A DNA stretch of 53,391 nt from an uncultured Lachnospiraceae bacterium. Lineage in GTDB: Bacteria; Bacillota; Clostridia; Lachnospirales; Lachnospiraceae. The translations under genes were made by a program, and so were the position numbers. A model generated the notes under the pieces. It had not been told where the DNA came from. It searched no databases and saw nothing but the letters and a program-made list of their open reading frames with translations. Below, piece after piece: positions 42,751 through 51,659 of this stretch (its first letter is position 1; each line of letters begins with the position of its first letter). The DNA lies in NCBI GenBank assembly GCA_947164605.1, contig CAMUXE010000016.1, forward strand, positions 1-53,391, in the 5' to 3' direction.

Positions 42751-45018
42751 ATGGAGGAAAGAAAAGTGAAGGTATACTTGAAAAGGGGAGTCCTTTTCTT
42801 GGTAGCCATGCTGGCTTTTGCTATGCTCTCTTTATATGGAGGATTAGGGCTTAGCAAGGTAGAGGCTAGTCAGGCTAAGTACGGAGACTTAAACCAAGAT
42901 GGAGAAATTAGCGTGCAGGATCTTGTTCTTCTTAAACGCTATATAGTAGGCAGCACAAGTCAAATAGATACAAAACTGGCTGATGTTACCTTGGACAATC
43001 AAATAGATGTATCAGATGTCATACGTATGTCTGAGTATATTGTCGGTTACGATGTGGCTTTGGGCGATCAGAAAAGAGAGACAGATCCATATTTTAGCCA
43101 TGGTAAGTTAAAGGTTAGCGATGGAAAGATTGTTGACAAATATGGCAAGGAAGTTCAGCTTAAGGGCCTTGGAGCCTATAATTTCTTCTGGGATAACGGG
43201 GCAGACAATCTGGCATATTTTTCAAATAAGGAATCACTTCAGTCCCTTAGGGATGATTGGGGAGTCAATATTGTAAAGGTTCCTGCATTCGTTGGAAATT
43301 ACGGCGGCTATTGTTGTGATGATGCTAATTCACCAAGCACAGATGCCCTTGATAATGACATAGATTTGATAGTAAAAAATTGTCATGATTTAGGCCTCTA
43401 TGTTGTCATTGACTGGAAGGCTGATGGAGTTGACCCTAGCAAGTATCAAGATGCGGCTCTTGATTTCTTTAGCAGAATGTCTAGTAAATACGCTTCTTAT
43501 GGCAATGTTTTGTATGAAGTTGCAGAATCACCTTCAGGAGTTTCCTGGGATGGTATTAAGGATTATGCAAATGCATGTATCTCAGAGATTAGGGCCAATG
43601 TTGATGATGCAATTATCATTGTCGATGCGCCTTCATACGGCTCAGATGCATCAGCTATCACATCTAAGCTGAGCTATGAGAACACAGTTTATGGACTGCA
43701 CATGAATATGTCAGGTCAGGGAACTGATGGCCTCTCTTCTCTTATAGGAAAGGGATATGCTGTAATACTTACTAATACTTATGTATATGATCCATGGAAT
43801 TATAGTAAGGCAGCTGACTATAATAAGGCAGCTCAGGTTAGAAGCTATATTGACAATAATAAGGTTTCCTTCATATCAACAACATTCTCTAAGAATGACA
43901 ACAATGGTATGAACATGATTGCTAATACAGGCAGAGAGACTAAGTACGAAGCCTCAAAGTTTACAGCACACGGACTCTTTATGATGAGTATGATAAAGGG
44001 AATTGAATTTGATGCCAGCCAGGCAGGATCATCATCTTCAGGTTCTTCATCAAGCGTAGATACAAGCCCTGTTGAAGCTATTGATCCACCAGCTGAAACC
44101 CCACTTGCCAAGCACGGTAAGCTTCATGTTGAGGGCACAAATATAGTGGATGAACACGGAAATCCATTCCAGCTCAGAGGAGTAAGTACTCACGGCCTTG
44201 GATGGAATGATTACGGCAACTTCCTCAATAAGGATGCATTTGTCACATTGAGAGATGATTGGCATTGTAATGTCTATCGTGTGGCAATGTATATATGTGA
44301 GGGTGATAAGAGTTTCTTCAATGCACCAGAAACAAACTATGCATGGGTTGATGATGCCGTTAGATATGGCCAGGAAACTGGAATGTATGTAGTAATTGAC
44401 TGGCACTTTATAGCTAGAAATCCTAATGAATTTAAGGACCAGGCTAGGGACTTCTTTGATACAGTTTCAAAGAAGTATAAGGATTTGCCAAATGTTTTAT
44501 TTGAGCTTTGCAATGAGCCTACTGTTGATTATGCAAACGAGATTAAGCCATATGCTGAGGATATGATTTCCACAATCAGAGGCAATGGAGCTGATCAGAT
44601 AATTATATGTGGTACTAATACCTGGTCTCAGGATGTCGATGCAGTAATTGGCAACAAGATTGATGATGCAAATACAGTATATACACTTCATTTCTATGCT
44701 GGAACTCACGGTGATGGTAATAGACAGAAGTATCAGAGGGCTATAGATAACGGAGTGCCAGTACTTGTAAGTGAATGTAGTATTACAGATGCATCAGGTA
44801 ATGGAAATCTTGCCTATGATTCAGGAAATACCTGGTTTGATCTTCTTGATGATAACAATACTGGTTATATTGTATGGAGCCTTTGTGACAAGGATGAGTC
44901 ATCAGCTCTTATCAGCGGCTCTGTATATAGTGATTGGAATCCAAATACAGATCTTACAGGTACAGGAACTTATTTCAGAAACAGATTTATCACCAGAGCA
45001 AAGGCTCTAGGAGAGTAA
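42751..45018 (+). CDS. Secreted dockerin protein with inactive plus active GH5 domains
   Basis: This 755-residue exported protein should act on beta-1,4-glucan. After a signal peptide (about 1-40) comes a dockerin-like module (about 44-102), with the calcium-loop repeat D-L-N-Q-D-G-E-I-S-V-Q-D and a weaker second copy. Two GH5 (subfamily 2-like) domains follow, at about 110-425 and 460-755, joined by a Ser/Gly-rich linker. In the second, Glu589 (C-N-E-P) and Glu675 (V-S-E-C) are the acid/base and nucleophile. In the first these positions are Ser260 (A-E-S-P) and Asn342 (L-T-N-T), so it cannot hydrolyse. GGAGG lies 8 bases before the ATG at 42751. A GTG at 42766 has an equally good site, so the start is uncertain by five codons. 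Confidence 0.9.
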   Translation: MEERKVKVYLKRGVLFLVAMLAFAMLSLYGGLGLSKVEASQAKYGDLNQDGEISVQDLVLLKRYIVGSTSQIDTKLADVTLDNQIDVSDVIRMSEYIVGYDVALGDQKRETDPYFSHGKLKVSDGKIVDKYGKEVQLKGLGAYNFFWDNGADNLAYFSNKESLQSLRDDWGVNIVKVPAFVGNYGGYCCDDANSPSTDALDNDIDLIVKNCHDLGLYVVIDWKADGVDPSKYQDAALDFFSRMSSKYASYGNVLYEVAESPSGVSWDGIKDYANACISEIRANVDDAIIIVDAPSYGSDASAITSKLSYENTVYGLHMNMSGQGTDGLSSLIGKGYAVILTNTYVYDPWNYSKAADYNKAAQVRSYIDNNKVSFISTTFSKNDNNGMNMIANTGRETKYEASKFTAHGLFMMSMIKGIEFDASQAGSSSSGSSSSVDTSPVEAIDPPAETPLAKHGKLHVEGTNIVDEHGNPFQLRGVSTHGLGWNDYGNFLNKDAFVTLRDDWHCNVYRVAMYICEGDKSFFNAPETNYAWVDDAVRYGQETGMYVVIDWHFIARNPNEFKDQARDFFDTVSKKYKDLPNVLFELCNEPTVDYANEIKPYAEDMISTIRGNGADQIIICGTNTWSQDVDAVIGNKIDDANTVYTLHFYAGTHGDGNRQKYQRAIDNGVPVLVSECSITDASGNGNLAYDSGNTWFDLLDDNNTGYIVWSLCDKDESSALISGSVYSDWNPNTDLTGTGTYFRNRFITRAKALGE

Positions 45019-45060
45019 TAAGCTTTTGTGTAAAAATACTATAAAAAGATGATTTTTAGA

Positions 45061-45102
45061 TAGCTAATCTTTATTTAATTAAAGGTTAGCTATTTTTTTT
45101 TT
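45061..45102 (+). terminator. Terminator of the tandem-GH5 gene
   Basis: TAGCTAATCTTT (45061-45072) pairs with AAAGGTTAGCTA (45081-45092), followed by a run of ten or more T. Confidence 0.9.
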
Positions 45103-45348
45103 GTGCATTTTGTCAAATTTAAAAATATGTAGATTTCTTAAATGATACAAATAAAATGGTAAAATAGGCAGAATGCCAAAGAGAACGAAAGATGTCTAAA
45201 AAAGTGTTGTTGAATCCATACATAAAAAATTGTGAAAAACTAACGAAAATTATATAAATTGACCAAATTGGTACTTTTGACACATTCTATTTGCCGTTAA
45301 AATGTGATAAATTTTATAAAAATCTTTTTGAAAGGACGGTGCATTTGG
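45103..45348 (+). promoter_or_regulatory. Gene-free region with promoter and dyad of the pectate lyase
   Basis: TTGACA (45277-45282) is followed after a short 15-bp spacer by TAAAAT (45298-45303). The dyad ACCAA-A-TTGGT (45262-45272) sits just upstream of the -35 box and may bind an activator. A transcript from here would start near 45310, which excludes the GTG at 45304 as a start codon. The rest of the stretch is AT-rich with no ORF. Confidence 0.5.
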
Positions 45349-48300
45349 GTGAGAACCAATCACACAGCAAGGAAACTTGTATCAATGGTGCTTGTAGCTA
45401 GTATGGGATTTGCTACAGTAGCACCAAATCTTGTATGGGATAGCAGAGTAATAGTTGCTAATGCCTCTACAAGTGACTTAGCCATTTCTGAACAGTCAGG
45501 ATGGTTGGAGAGTGCATATGCAGAATTTAAGGGAGTCAGCGGAGCAGTTGGCTACAAGGCATATGTAAAACAGGCAAATCAGGCAGACAGCGCATACACA
45601 CAGATCGATGACACATTGATTAGACAGTATGCAAGTAACTGGAGAGTTGATGCAGTTGGACTTAAGGCTGGCAGCTACGTAATTAAGGTAGAGGCAGTCA
45701 TGAAGGACGGATCAAAAGTAACTGCTACAACACAGAATTTGAACGTTAGTGCTTATGACAGAAGCGGATTCGCTTTTTCTAAGAATTCTCAGTACGGTTC
45801 AGGTTCAGGTGCTTACAACGATGATGGTACTCTTAAATCAGGAGCTCAGGTAGTATATGTTACACCTGAAACAGCAAAGACATGTACAGCAACTGTTGGA
45901 GGAACAACAGTAACTGGTTTCCAGTCAATTCTTGATGAAAAACAGAAGACAGGAGATACAGCTCCAATTGATTTTAGAATTGTAGGATGCGTAACTCTCA
46001 ATGATCTTGATCATATTTCAAGTTCAGCAGAAGGTATTCAGATTAAAGGTAAGAAAGCTTACGGCGAGATGAATATCACAATCGAGGGTATCGGTGAGGA
46101 TGCAACTGTTAGTGGATTTGGTTTCCTTGTAAGAAATGCAGGTAACGTAGAATTCAGAAACTTAGGTGTAATGAACTTCCTTGATGATGGAATTTCTCTT
46201 GACACAAAGAACTGTAACATTTGGGTTCACAACTGTGATCTTTTCTATGGCTCAGTTGGTGGAGATGCTGACCAGGCAAAGGGCGATGGCTCTATCGATG
46301 TAAAGGGTGCATCTACTAATGTTACATTATCATACAATCACTTCTGGGATTCTGGAAAGTGCTCACTCTGTGGAATGAGCGACTCAGCAGAGTTCCTTGT
46401 AACATATCACCACAACTGGTTTGATCACTCAGATTCAAGACATGCAAGAATCAGAGTTGCATCAGTACATCTTTACAATAACTATTATGATGGCAACGCT
46501 AAGTATGGTGTTGGTACAACTAAGGGAAGCTCAGCATTCGTAGAGGCTAACTACTTCAGAAATTGTAAGAACCCTATGATGAGCTCACTTCAGGGTACAG
46601 ATGCTAGAGCTGAGGCTGGCACATTCTCAGGCGAGAATGGTGGTATGATAAAGGCTTATGCTAACGAAATCGTTGGTGCTAAGAGCGTTGTATATGCTAA
46701 CTCAAACGCTGGTTCAGAAGCTGCAGATTCAACAAGCTTTGATGCTTATCTTGTTTCTAACAGATCAGACACAGTTCCATCAAGCTACAAGACTCTAGCT
46801 GGTGGCACAACATATAACAACTTTGATACAAGTTCATCATATGACTTGGGCGTAAGCGCAGCCAATGTTGACAAGGCATCAGATGTACCTGCAAAGGTTA
46901 CAACTTATGCTGGACGTGTCAATGGTGGAGACTTTAAGTGGACATTTACTGATGAGGATGATCAGTTATATGCAGTAAATACAGCTCTTAAGTCAGCACT
47001 TGTTAACTACAAGTCAAGCGTAGTAGCTATCGGTGGTTACAAGGGCGTAGTTGGTGCAGGTAGCGGTAATGACCAGCCTTCAACACAGGCAACAACAAAG
47101 GCTACAACAGCAGCAACAACAAAGGCAACAACTGCCTCTTCAACAACAAAAGCAACAGCTGCAACAACAAAAGCTACAACAGCAGCAACAACAAAGGCTA
47201 CAACAGCAACTTCAATAAGCACAAGTAAGTATATGTTCAACCCAAGTAAGGGCTTAAGCAACTCTTACTTCACAGTTGCAGGTTCTATCGTAACAGATAA
47301 GGGGACAGCTAGTGTAAACGGTTCAACAATCAGCTCAGCTGTTAAGTTTGATTCAAAGGGCAGCCTTAAGTTTAAGACAAGCTCAGATAATGCTAAGCTT
47401 ACACTTTATGTTAAGGCTAAGGCTGATGGAGCTTATTTAACTCTTAACTCTAATAAGGTATCAGGAATCACAACTAGCGTACAGGCAATAACAATTGATC
47501 TTGCTAAGGCTGGTGACTATAGCCTTGTTAAGGGTTCTGGTGAGTGCTACTTATTTTATGCAATCGTAGAGGAAGGAAGCTCTACAGCAACAACAAAGGC
47601 AACAACAGCAGCAACAACAAAGGCAACAAAGGCAACAACAAAAGCTACAACAGCAGCAACAACAAAGGCAACAACAAAGGCAGCTGAGACAAAGACTGTT
47701 GAAAACGTATTGAATGTTTCTGAGACAGGAACAATCAGTGAGTTCTTTGATGTTACAGGTAACACAACATCTAAGGCTGGATCGGTTAGCTATAACGGTC
47801 TTACATTAAAGAGAGCTATCAAGCTTGAGTCTTCAACACAGATTAAGTTTGCAACAAGCTCAGACAATGCAACACTTACAATCGTTTTAAATTCTGCTAA
47901 CAGCAAGGATGTCAAGATTGATGGTAAGGTAGTTACAGCTGATAGCAATGGTGTTGTAACAAAGACTCTTTCAAAGGGTTCACATATCATCAATAAGGCA
48001 AATACAGGAAATCTCTACTATATCTCATTAAAGGAGACAAGCGAGGTTACAAGCCCTGCAAAGACAGATGATTCTAGCACATCAACAAGTATGTCTGAGG
48101 GAGATATTTATGTATCACCAGCAGGAACTTCTACAGGTAAGGGTACAGAAGTTAGTCCTATGGACCTTGTAACAGCTATCAATACTGTTAAGCCAGGAAA
48201 CACAATTTATATGGCTTCTGGTACATACCAGGTTTACAAGACATATGGTGCTCCTATTGTAATTGCAGAGGATAACTCTGGTTCAGAAGGAAAGTATAAG

Positions 48301-49377
48301 ACAATCAGACCAGTAGCAGGTGGAGATGTAACTCTTGATTTTGCTGGTATGACAGAAGAGGGATCTAACAGAGGTGTAGTTCTCGACGGTTCTTACTGGT
48401 ACTTCTACAATATAGATATCACAAATGCTGGTGATAATGGTATGCTTCTTTCAGGTGATCACAATAAGCTTGAGCTTTGCCAGTTCTACGGCAACCATGA
48501 CTCAGGTCTTCAGATCAGCAGATACAATACTAACTACTCTGACATCAGTCAGTGGCCTTCATACAACTTAATTAAGAACTGTACAGCTTTCAACAACAAG
48601 GATGATGCTACATGCGAGAACGCTGATGGATTCGCTGCTAAGCTTACTTGTGGTGAGGGCAACGTATTTGATGGCTGTATGTCATACTGTAACTCTGATG
48701 ATGGATGGGATCTTTATGCTAAGCCAGCAACTGGTTCTATCGGTGTTGTAACAATTAAGAACTGCGTAGCATTTGGTAATGGTAAGCTCACAAATGGTGA
48801 GGGCTCAGCAAATGGTGATATGAATGGATTTAAGCTCGGTGGAAGCAACGGTGCTTGCCCAACACCACACGTAGTTGAGAATTGCCTTGCATTCAATAAC
48901 GGTGCTACAGGTTTCACAGATAATGGTAATGGTGGTGCTATCAAAATGAGCAACTGCCTTGCTGCAAACAATGGTTTGTATGATTCACAGAAGGCTAACT
49001 TCATGTGCTACAGAACAAGCCAGGATGCTACATTCAAGAATCTTGTTTCTTACAACTCATCATCAAACAAGGCTTCTGATAAGTTTAAGGGAACACTTAC
49101 AAACTGCTCATACTTTTATAAGGGATTAGCTACTAACTACTACTGCAACAGCCTCACACTTTCTGGCACAGCAGTTAAGTACACAGGCAGTGAGGCAAAT
49201 TCTAAGCCAATCACAGCAGCTGATTTCGTTTCAGTTACAGTTCCTGGTTACAACAATGGAGCTTATGCTACAAATTACCACGAGATCTTCAGAAATGCTG
49301 ATGGTTCTATCAACATGAATGGCCTCTTCCAGATTGCTTCTTCAAGCAAGCTTGCTGGTATGGGAGCAGATCTCTAA
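45349..49377 (+). CDS. Secreted double pectate lyase (PL1 and PL9)
   Basis: This roughly 1342-residue exported enzyme cleaves demethylated polygalacturonate by beta-elimination with calcium. A signal peptide ends near A-N-A-S. A short beta-rich module follows, then a PL1 domain (about 205-485) with W-F-D-H-S-D-S-R-H-A-R-I-R holding the catalytic Arg region (364-369). Thr/Lys/Ala linkers flank two similar beta-sandwich modules of about 110 residues (about 625-740 and 785-900), perhaps pectin binding. The C-terminal PL9 domain (about 915-1340) has N-A-D-G-F-A-A-K1098-L, the probable base, and S-D-D-G-W-D-L-Y-A-K. The start is uncertain: GTG at 45349 has AAGGA 12 bases ahead, and an ATT at 45343 would be closer. 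No anchor or dockerin is seen, so the enzyme should be released. Confidence 0.92.
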   Translation: MRTNHTARKLVSMVLVASMGFATVAPNLVWDSRVIVANASTSDLAISEQSGWLESAYAEFKGVSGAVGYKAYVKQANQADSAYTQIDDTLIRQYASNWRVDAVGLKAGSYVIKVEAVMKDGSKVTATTQNLNVSAYDRSGFAFSKNSQYGSGSGAYNDDGTLKSGAQVVYVTPETAKTCTATVGGTTVTGFQSILDEKQKTGDTAPIDFRIVGCVTLNDLDHISSSAEGIQIKGKKAYGEMNITIEGIGEDATVSGFGFLVRNAGNVEFRNLGVMNFLDDGISLDTKNCNIWVHNCDLFYGSVGGDADQAKGDGSIDVKGASTNVTLSYNHFWDSGKCSLCGMSDSAEFLVTYHHNWFDHSDSRHARIRVASVHLYNNYYDGNAKYGVGTTKGSSAFVEANYFRNCKNPMMSSLQGTDARAEAGTFSGENGGMIKAYANEIVGAKSVVYANSNAGSEAADSTSFDAYLVSNRSDTVPSSYKTLAGGTTYNNFDTSSSYDLGVSAANVDKASDVPAKVTTYAGRVNGGDFKWTFTDEDDQLYAVNTALKSALVNYKSSVVAIGGYKGVVGAGSGNDQPSTQATTKATTAATTKATTASSTTKATAATTKATTAATTKATTATSISTSKYMFNPSKGLSNSYFTVAGSIVTDKGTASVNGSTISSAVKFDSKGSLKFKTSSDNAKLTLYVKAKADGAYLTLNSNKVSGITTSVQAITIDLAKAGDYSLVKGSGECYLFYAIVEEGSSTATTKATTAATTKATKATTKATTAATTKATTKAAETKTVENVLNVSETGTISEFFDVTGNTTSKAGSVSYNGLTLKRAIKLESSTQIKFATSSDNATLTIVLNSANSKDVKIDGKVVTADSNGVVTKTLSKGSHIINKANTGNLYYISLKETSEVTSPAKTDDSSTSTSMSEGDIYVSPAGTSTGKGTEVSPMDLVTAINTVKPGNTIYMASGTYQVYKTYGAPIVIAEDNSGSEGKYKTIRPVAGGDVTLDFAGMTEEGSNRGVVLDGSYWYFYNIDITNAGDNGMLLSGDHNKLELCQFYGNHDSGLQISRYNTNYSDISQWPSYNLIKNCTAFNNKDDATCENADGFAAKLTCGEGNVFDGCMSYCNSDDGWDLYAKPATGSIGVVTIKNCVAFGNGKLTNGEGSANGDMNGFKLGGSNGACPTPHVVENCLAFNNGATGFTDNGNGGAIKMSNCLAANNGLYDSQKANFMCYRTSQDATFKNLVSYNSSSNKASDKFKGTLTNCSYFYKGLATNYYCNSLTLSGTAVKYTGSEANSKPITAADFVSVTVPGYNNGAYATNYHEIFRNADGSINMNGLFQIASSSKLAGMGADL
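47086..47214 (+). repeat. ACAACAAARGC linker repeat, first block
   Basis: Short units of ACAACA, AARGC and GCAACA type repeat and encode T-T-K-A-T-T-A-A between the PL1 domain and the first beta-sandwich module. Confidence 0.75.
47584..47692 (+). repeat. ACAACAAARGC linker repeat, second block
   Basis: The same repeat family recurs between the two beta-sandwich modules. With the first block it flanks module one, which offers a path for module duplication or loss by recombination. Confidence 0.75.
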
Positions 49378-49425
49378 GATTAAATATGATTAATAAAATC
49401 GGTCTTATGTTCTATGGCTGTATTG

Positions 49426-49459
49426 GGAGTCCCAGTGTAAAACTGGGGCTCCTTTTTTC
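49426..49459 (+). terminator. Terminator of the pectate lyase gene
   Basis: GGAG-T-CCCAGT (49426-49436) pairs with ACTGGG-G-CTCC (49442-49452), followed by six T. It lies about 50 bases after the stop codon. Confidence 0.9.
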
Positions 49460-49475
49460 TTGTAAATCTAAGGAT

Positions 49476-49524
49476 GATATCGAGACAAATATCAAGACAA
49501 ATATTTAGGCTAAATATCAAGGCT
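49476..49524. repeat. 12-13-bp AT-rich direct repeats in a gene-free stretch
   Basis: Four degenerate units of the pattern AATATCAAGACA stand in tandem (GATATCGAGACA, AATATCAAGACA, AATATTTAGGCT, AAATATCAAGGCT). The rest of the space up to 49682 holds no ORF and no clear structure. Confidence 0.55.
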
Positions 49525-49682
49525 TAAAATTTAAAGTAAGCTGGATGTTAAGCCCATTTTGCTTGATTATAAGGGGTCTTTAGTATATACTTATCTAAGT
49601 TTGGATTATAGTGTAATGTGTCTTTCTAAAGATACATTGGCCGCATTCGGTCTTATAATCATTTACCATAGGGGGCAGAAAT

Positions 49683-50561
49683 ATGATTAAAAGTATGACA
49701 GGTTTTGGAAGATGTGAGTTGGAGGAGAATGACAGAAAAATCTCTGTAGAGATAAAGTCTGTCAATCACAGATTCTTAGAGCCAGGAATTAAGCTTCCAA
49801 AAGCACTCAGTATGTTTGATGGAAGAATTAGAGAATTGATTAAGCAATATGCATCTAGAGGAAAACTTGATATATTTATAAACTATGTAGATCAGTCAGA
49901 AAAAAAGACAGTTCTCAAGTATAACAAGGATGTCGCTGATGAGTATTATGCAATATTAAACCAGATCAAGAGTGATTTTGAACTTATAGATGATATAAGT
50001 GTGAGAACTATAGCCTCTTTTCCTGATGTTATTACTGCTAAGGAAGTTGAGCTTGATGAAGATGAGCTTTGGAGCTTTATTTCAAAAGCTATAAGCACAG
50101 CCTTGGAAGAGTTGGTTCAGGTAAGAAGCAAAGAGGGACTAAACCTTAAAAATGATATCATTGATAAGCTTGATACCATGAGCGAGAATGTGGCATTTAT
50201 AGAAAAGAGAAGCCCTGAAATAATGGCAGATTATAGAAATAAGCTTGAGAGTAAGGTGCAGGAACTCCTTGGTGCAAGACCTATAGATGAGGCTAGAATT
50301 GCGACTGAGGTTGTAATATATGCGGATAAGATCTGCGTGGATGAGGAGACTGTTAGATTGAAGAGCCATATCAAGCAGGCTAAGGCGGCCCTTGAGGAAG
50401 AGGGTGGAGTTGGAAGAAAGCTTGATTTCATAGCTCAGGAGATGAACAGAGAAGCAAATACAATCCTTTCAAAGGCTGATGATATTGAAATTAGTACAAG
50501 AGCAATTGCTCTTAAAACTGATATTGAGAAGGTTAGAGAGCAAATTCAGAATATAGAGTAA
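49683..50561 (+). CDS. yicC: YicC/YloC family endoribonuclease
   Basis: The 292-residue protein starts with the family hallmark M-I-K-S-M-T-G-F-G-R and has the S-V-N-H-R-F-L-E segment near residue 27. It ends with the conserved block G-R-K-L-D-F-I-A-Q-E-M-N-R-E-A-N-T-I and K-T-D-I-E-K-V-R-E-Q-I-Q-N-I-E. YicC proteins are RNases involved in small-RNA and mRNA turnover. An AGGGGG site lies ahead of the ATG. It leads the usual yicC-gmk-rpoZ set, although remA, often found between yicC and gmk, is absent. Confidence 0.95.
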   Translation: MIKSMTGFGRCELEENDRKISVEIKSVNHRFLEPGIKLPKALSMFDGRIRELIKQYASRGKLDIFINYVDQSEKKTVLKYNKDVADEYYAILNQIKSDFELIDDISVRTIASFPDVITAKEVELDEDELWSFISKAISTALEELVQVRSKEGLNLKNDIIDKLDTMSENVAFIEKRSPEIMADYRNKLESKVQELLGARPIDEARIATEVVIYADKICVDEETVRLKSHIKQAKAALEEEGGVGRKLDFIAQEMNREANTILSKADDIEISTRAIALKTDIEKVREQIQNIE

Positions 50562-50566
50562 TTTCT

Positions 50567-50595
50567 TTGACAAAAATGTAAGTTTCGGTTATAAT
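50567..50595 (+). promoter_or_regulatory. Consensus sigma-A promoter of gmk
   Basis: A perfect TTGACA (50567-50572) and a perfect TATAAT (50590-50595) are separated by the ideal 17 bp. It lies immediately after the yicC stop and drives gmk, rpoZ and rlmD. Confidence 0.85.
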
Positions 50596-50659
50596 GTTAT
50601 TTCGCAATATGGCTTTTTGGGATTACTCAGAGAGTCAAACTCTATATGGAGGCATAGAT

Positions 50660-51304
50660 ATGAGCACAGGATCACTTCTTGTAATATCAGGTTTCTCAGG
50701 TGCCGGTAAAGGTACTGTTATCAAGAAACTTTTAGAGGAGTATGATGATTATGCACTCTCTATCTCAGCAACCACCAGACATCCTAGAGAGGGTGAAGTT
50801 GATGGTTCTAGCTATTTCTTTATGGATAGAGAAAAGTTTGAGACTATGATTGGCAATGATGAATTCCTTGAGCATGCTGAGTATGTTGGAAATTATTATG
50901 GCACACCTAAAAAATATGTAGTCGATAAACTAGAAGCAGGAATTAATGTAATACTTGAGATTGAAACAGTTGGAGCATTGAATGTCAAAAAGACATATCC
51001 TGCTGCAAAACTTATATTTATTTTGCCACCAAGCGCTGCTGAACTTGAAAATAGACTTAAGGGCAGAGGCACAGAGGATGATGCTACTATAGCAAAGAGA
51101 TTGTCTAAGGCGTATAAAGAGTGCGATGCAGTTGAAGCTTATGAATATATTGTGATCAATGATTCAGTTGAAGCAACTGCTAAGACAATCAATATGATTG
51201 CTGCCGAGGATTCTCAGACAGTTGAGAAGACTAGAAAAGAAAACAATTTAGACTTAATCAAAGATATTAAAAAGGGCCTTGAGGTCTATTATAAAGGAGA
51301 ATGA
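50660..51304 (+). CDS. gmk: Guanylate kinase
   Basis: The 214-residue enzyme phosphorylates GMP to GDP. The P-loop reads G-F-S-G-A-G-K-G-T near residue 10. The GMP-binding T-T-R-x-P-R-E-G-E-V-D-G-x-x-Y-F-F block and the E-Y-V-G-N-Y-Y-G-T-P motif are intact. I chose the ATG at 50660 because GGAGG lies 7 bases upstream. The longer frame from 50594 would begin within the -10 box of the perfect promoter. rpoZ follows after one base. Confidence 0.96.
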   Translation: MSTGSLLVISGFSGAGKGTVIKKLLEEYDDYALSISATTRHPREGEVDGSSYFFMDREKFETMIGNDEFLEHAEYVGNYYGTPKKYVVDKLEAGINVILEIETVGALNVKKTYPAAKLIFILPPSAAELENRLKGRGTEDDATIAKRLSKAYKECDAVEAYEYIVINDSVEATAKTINMIAAEDSQTVEKTRKENNLDLIKDIKKGLEVYYKGE

Positions 51305-51305
51305 T

Positions 51306-51659
51306 ATGTTACATCCATCTTACACAGAACTTATGGAGATCGTTAATGGCAATGCAGAAGAGGGCGGACAGCCTGTAGTTCAGAGCCGTTATAGTATCGT
51401 TATGGCTACTGCTGAGAGAGCAAAGCAGATTATTGATTCAAGATATCTTCAGGAAAAGTATGATAAGATTTTTACTCCAGATAAGGACTCTAAGGATAAG
51501 GCTCCAAAGCAGACTATGGATGAGAAGAGAAGAATCGCTTTAGGTATGGAGCAGATTCCTAACAGCGATGACAGCAAGCCACTCTCTGTAGCAGTTGAAG
51601 AGCTCGCTCAGGGTAAGATTAAGATTGAGGGTAATGCCTCAGAGGAGCAGGATAATTAA
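51306..51659 (+). CDS. rpoZ: RNA polymerase omega subunit
   Basis: The 117-residue subunit helps RNA polymerase assembly. M-L-H-P-S-Y-T-E-L at the start, S-R-Y-S-I-V-M-A-T-A-E-R-A-K-Q-I-I near residue 27 and P-L-S-V-A-V-E-E-L near the end are the omega signatures. It is somewhat longer than typical because of an acidic, lysine-rich insert in the middle. AAAGGAG lies 6 bases before the ATG at 51306. Its stop overlaps the next start by one base. Confidence 0.93.
   Translation: MLHPSYTELMEIVNGNAEEGGQPVVQSRYSIVMATAERAKQIIDSRYLQEKYDKIFTPDKDSKDKAPKQTMDEKRRIALGMEQIPNSDDSKPLSVAVEELAQGKIKIEGNASEEQDN

Noticed and set aside
45304-45348. GTG at 45304 as the start of the pectate lyase
   Set aside because: The candidate promoter would start transcription near 45310, after this codon, and no ribosome site precedes it.
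47086-47692. Possible CRISPR array or satellite in the pectate lyase gene
   Set aside because: The repeats are short, contiguous and in frame and encode a Thr/Lys/Ala linker; there are no spacers.
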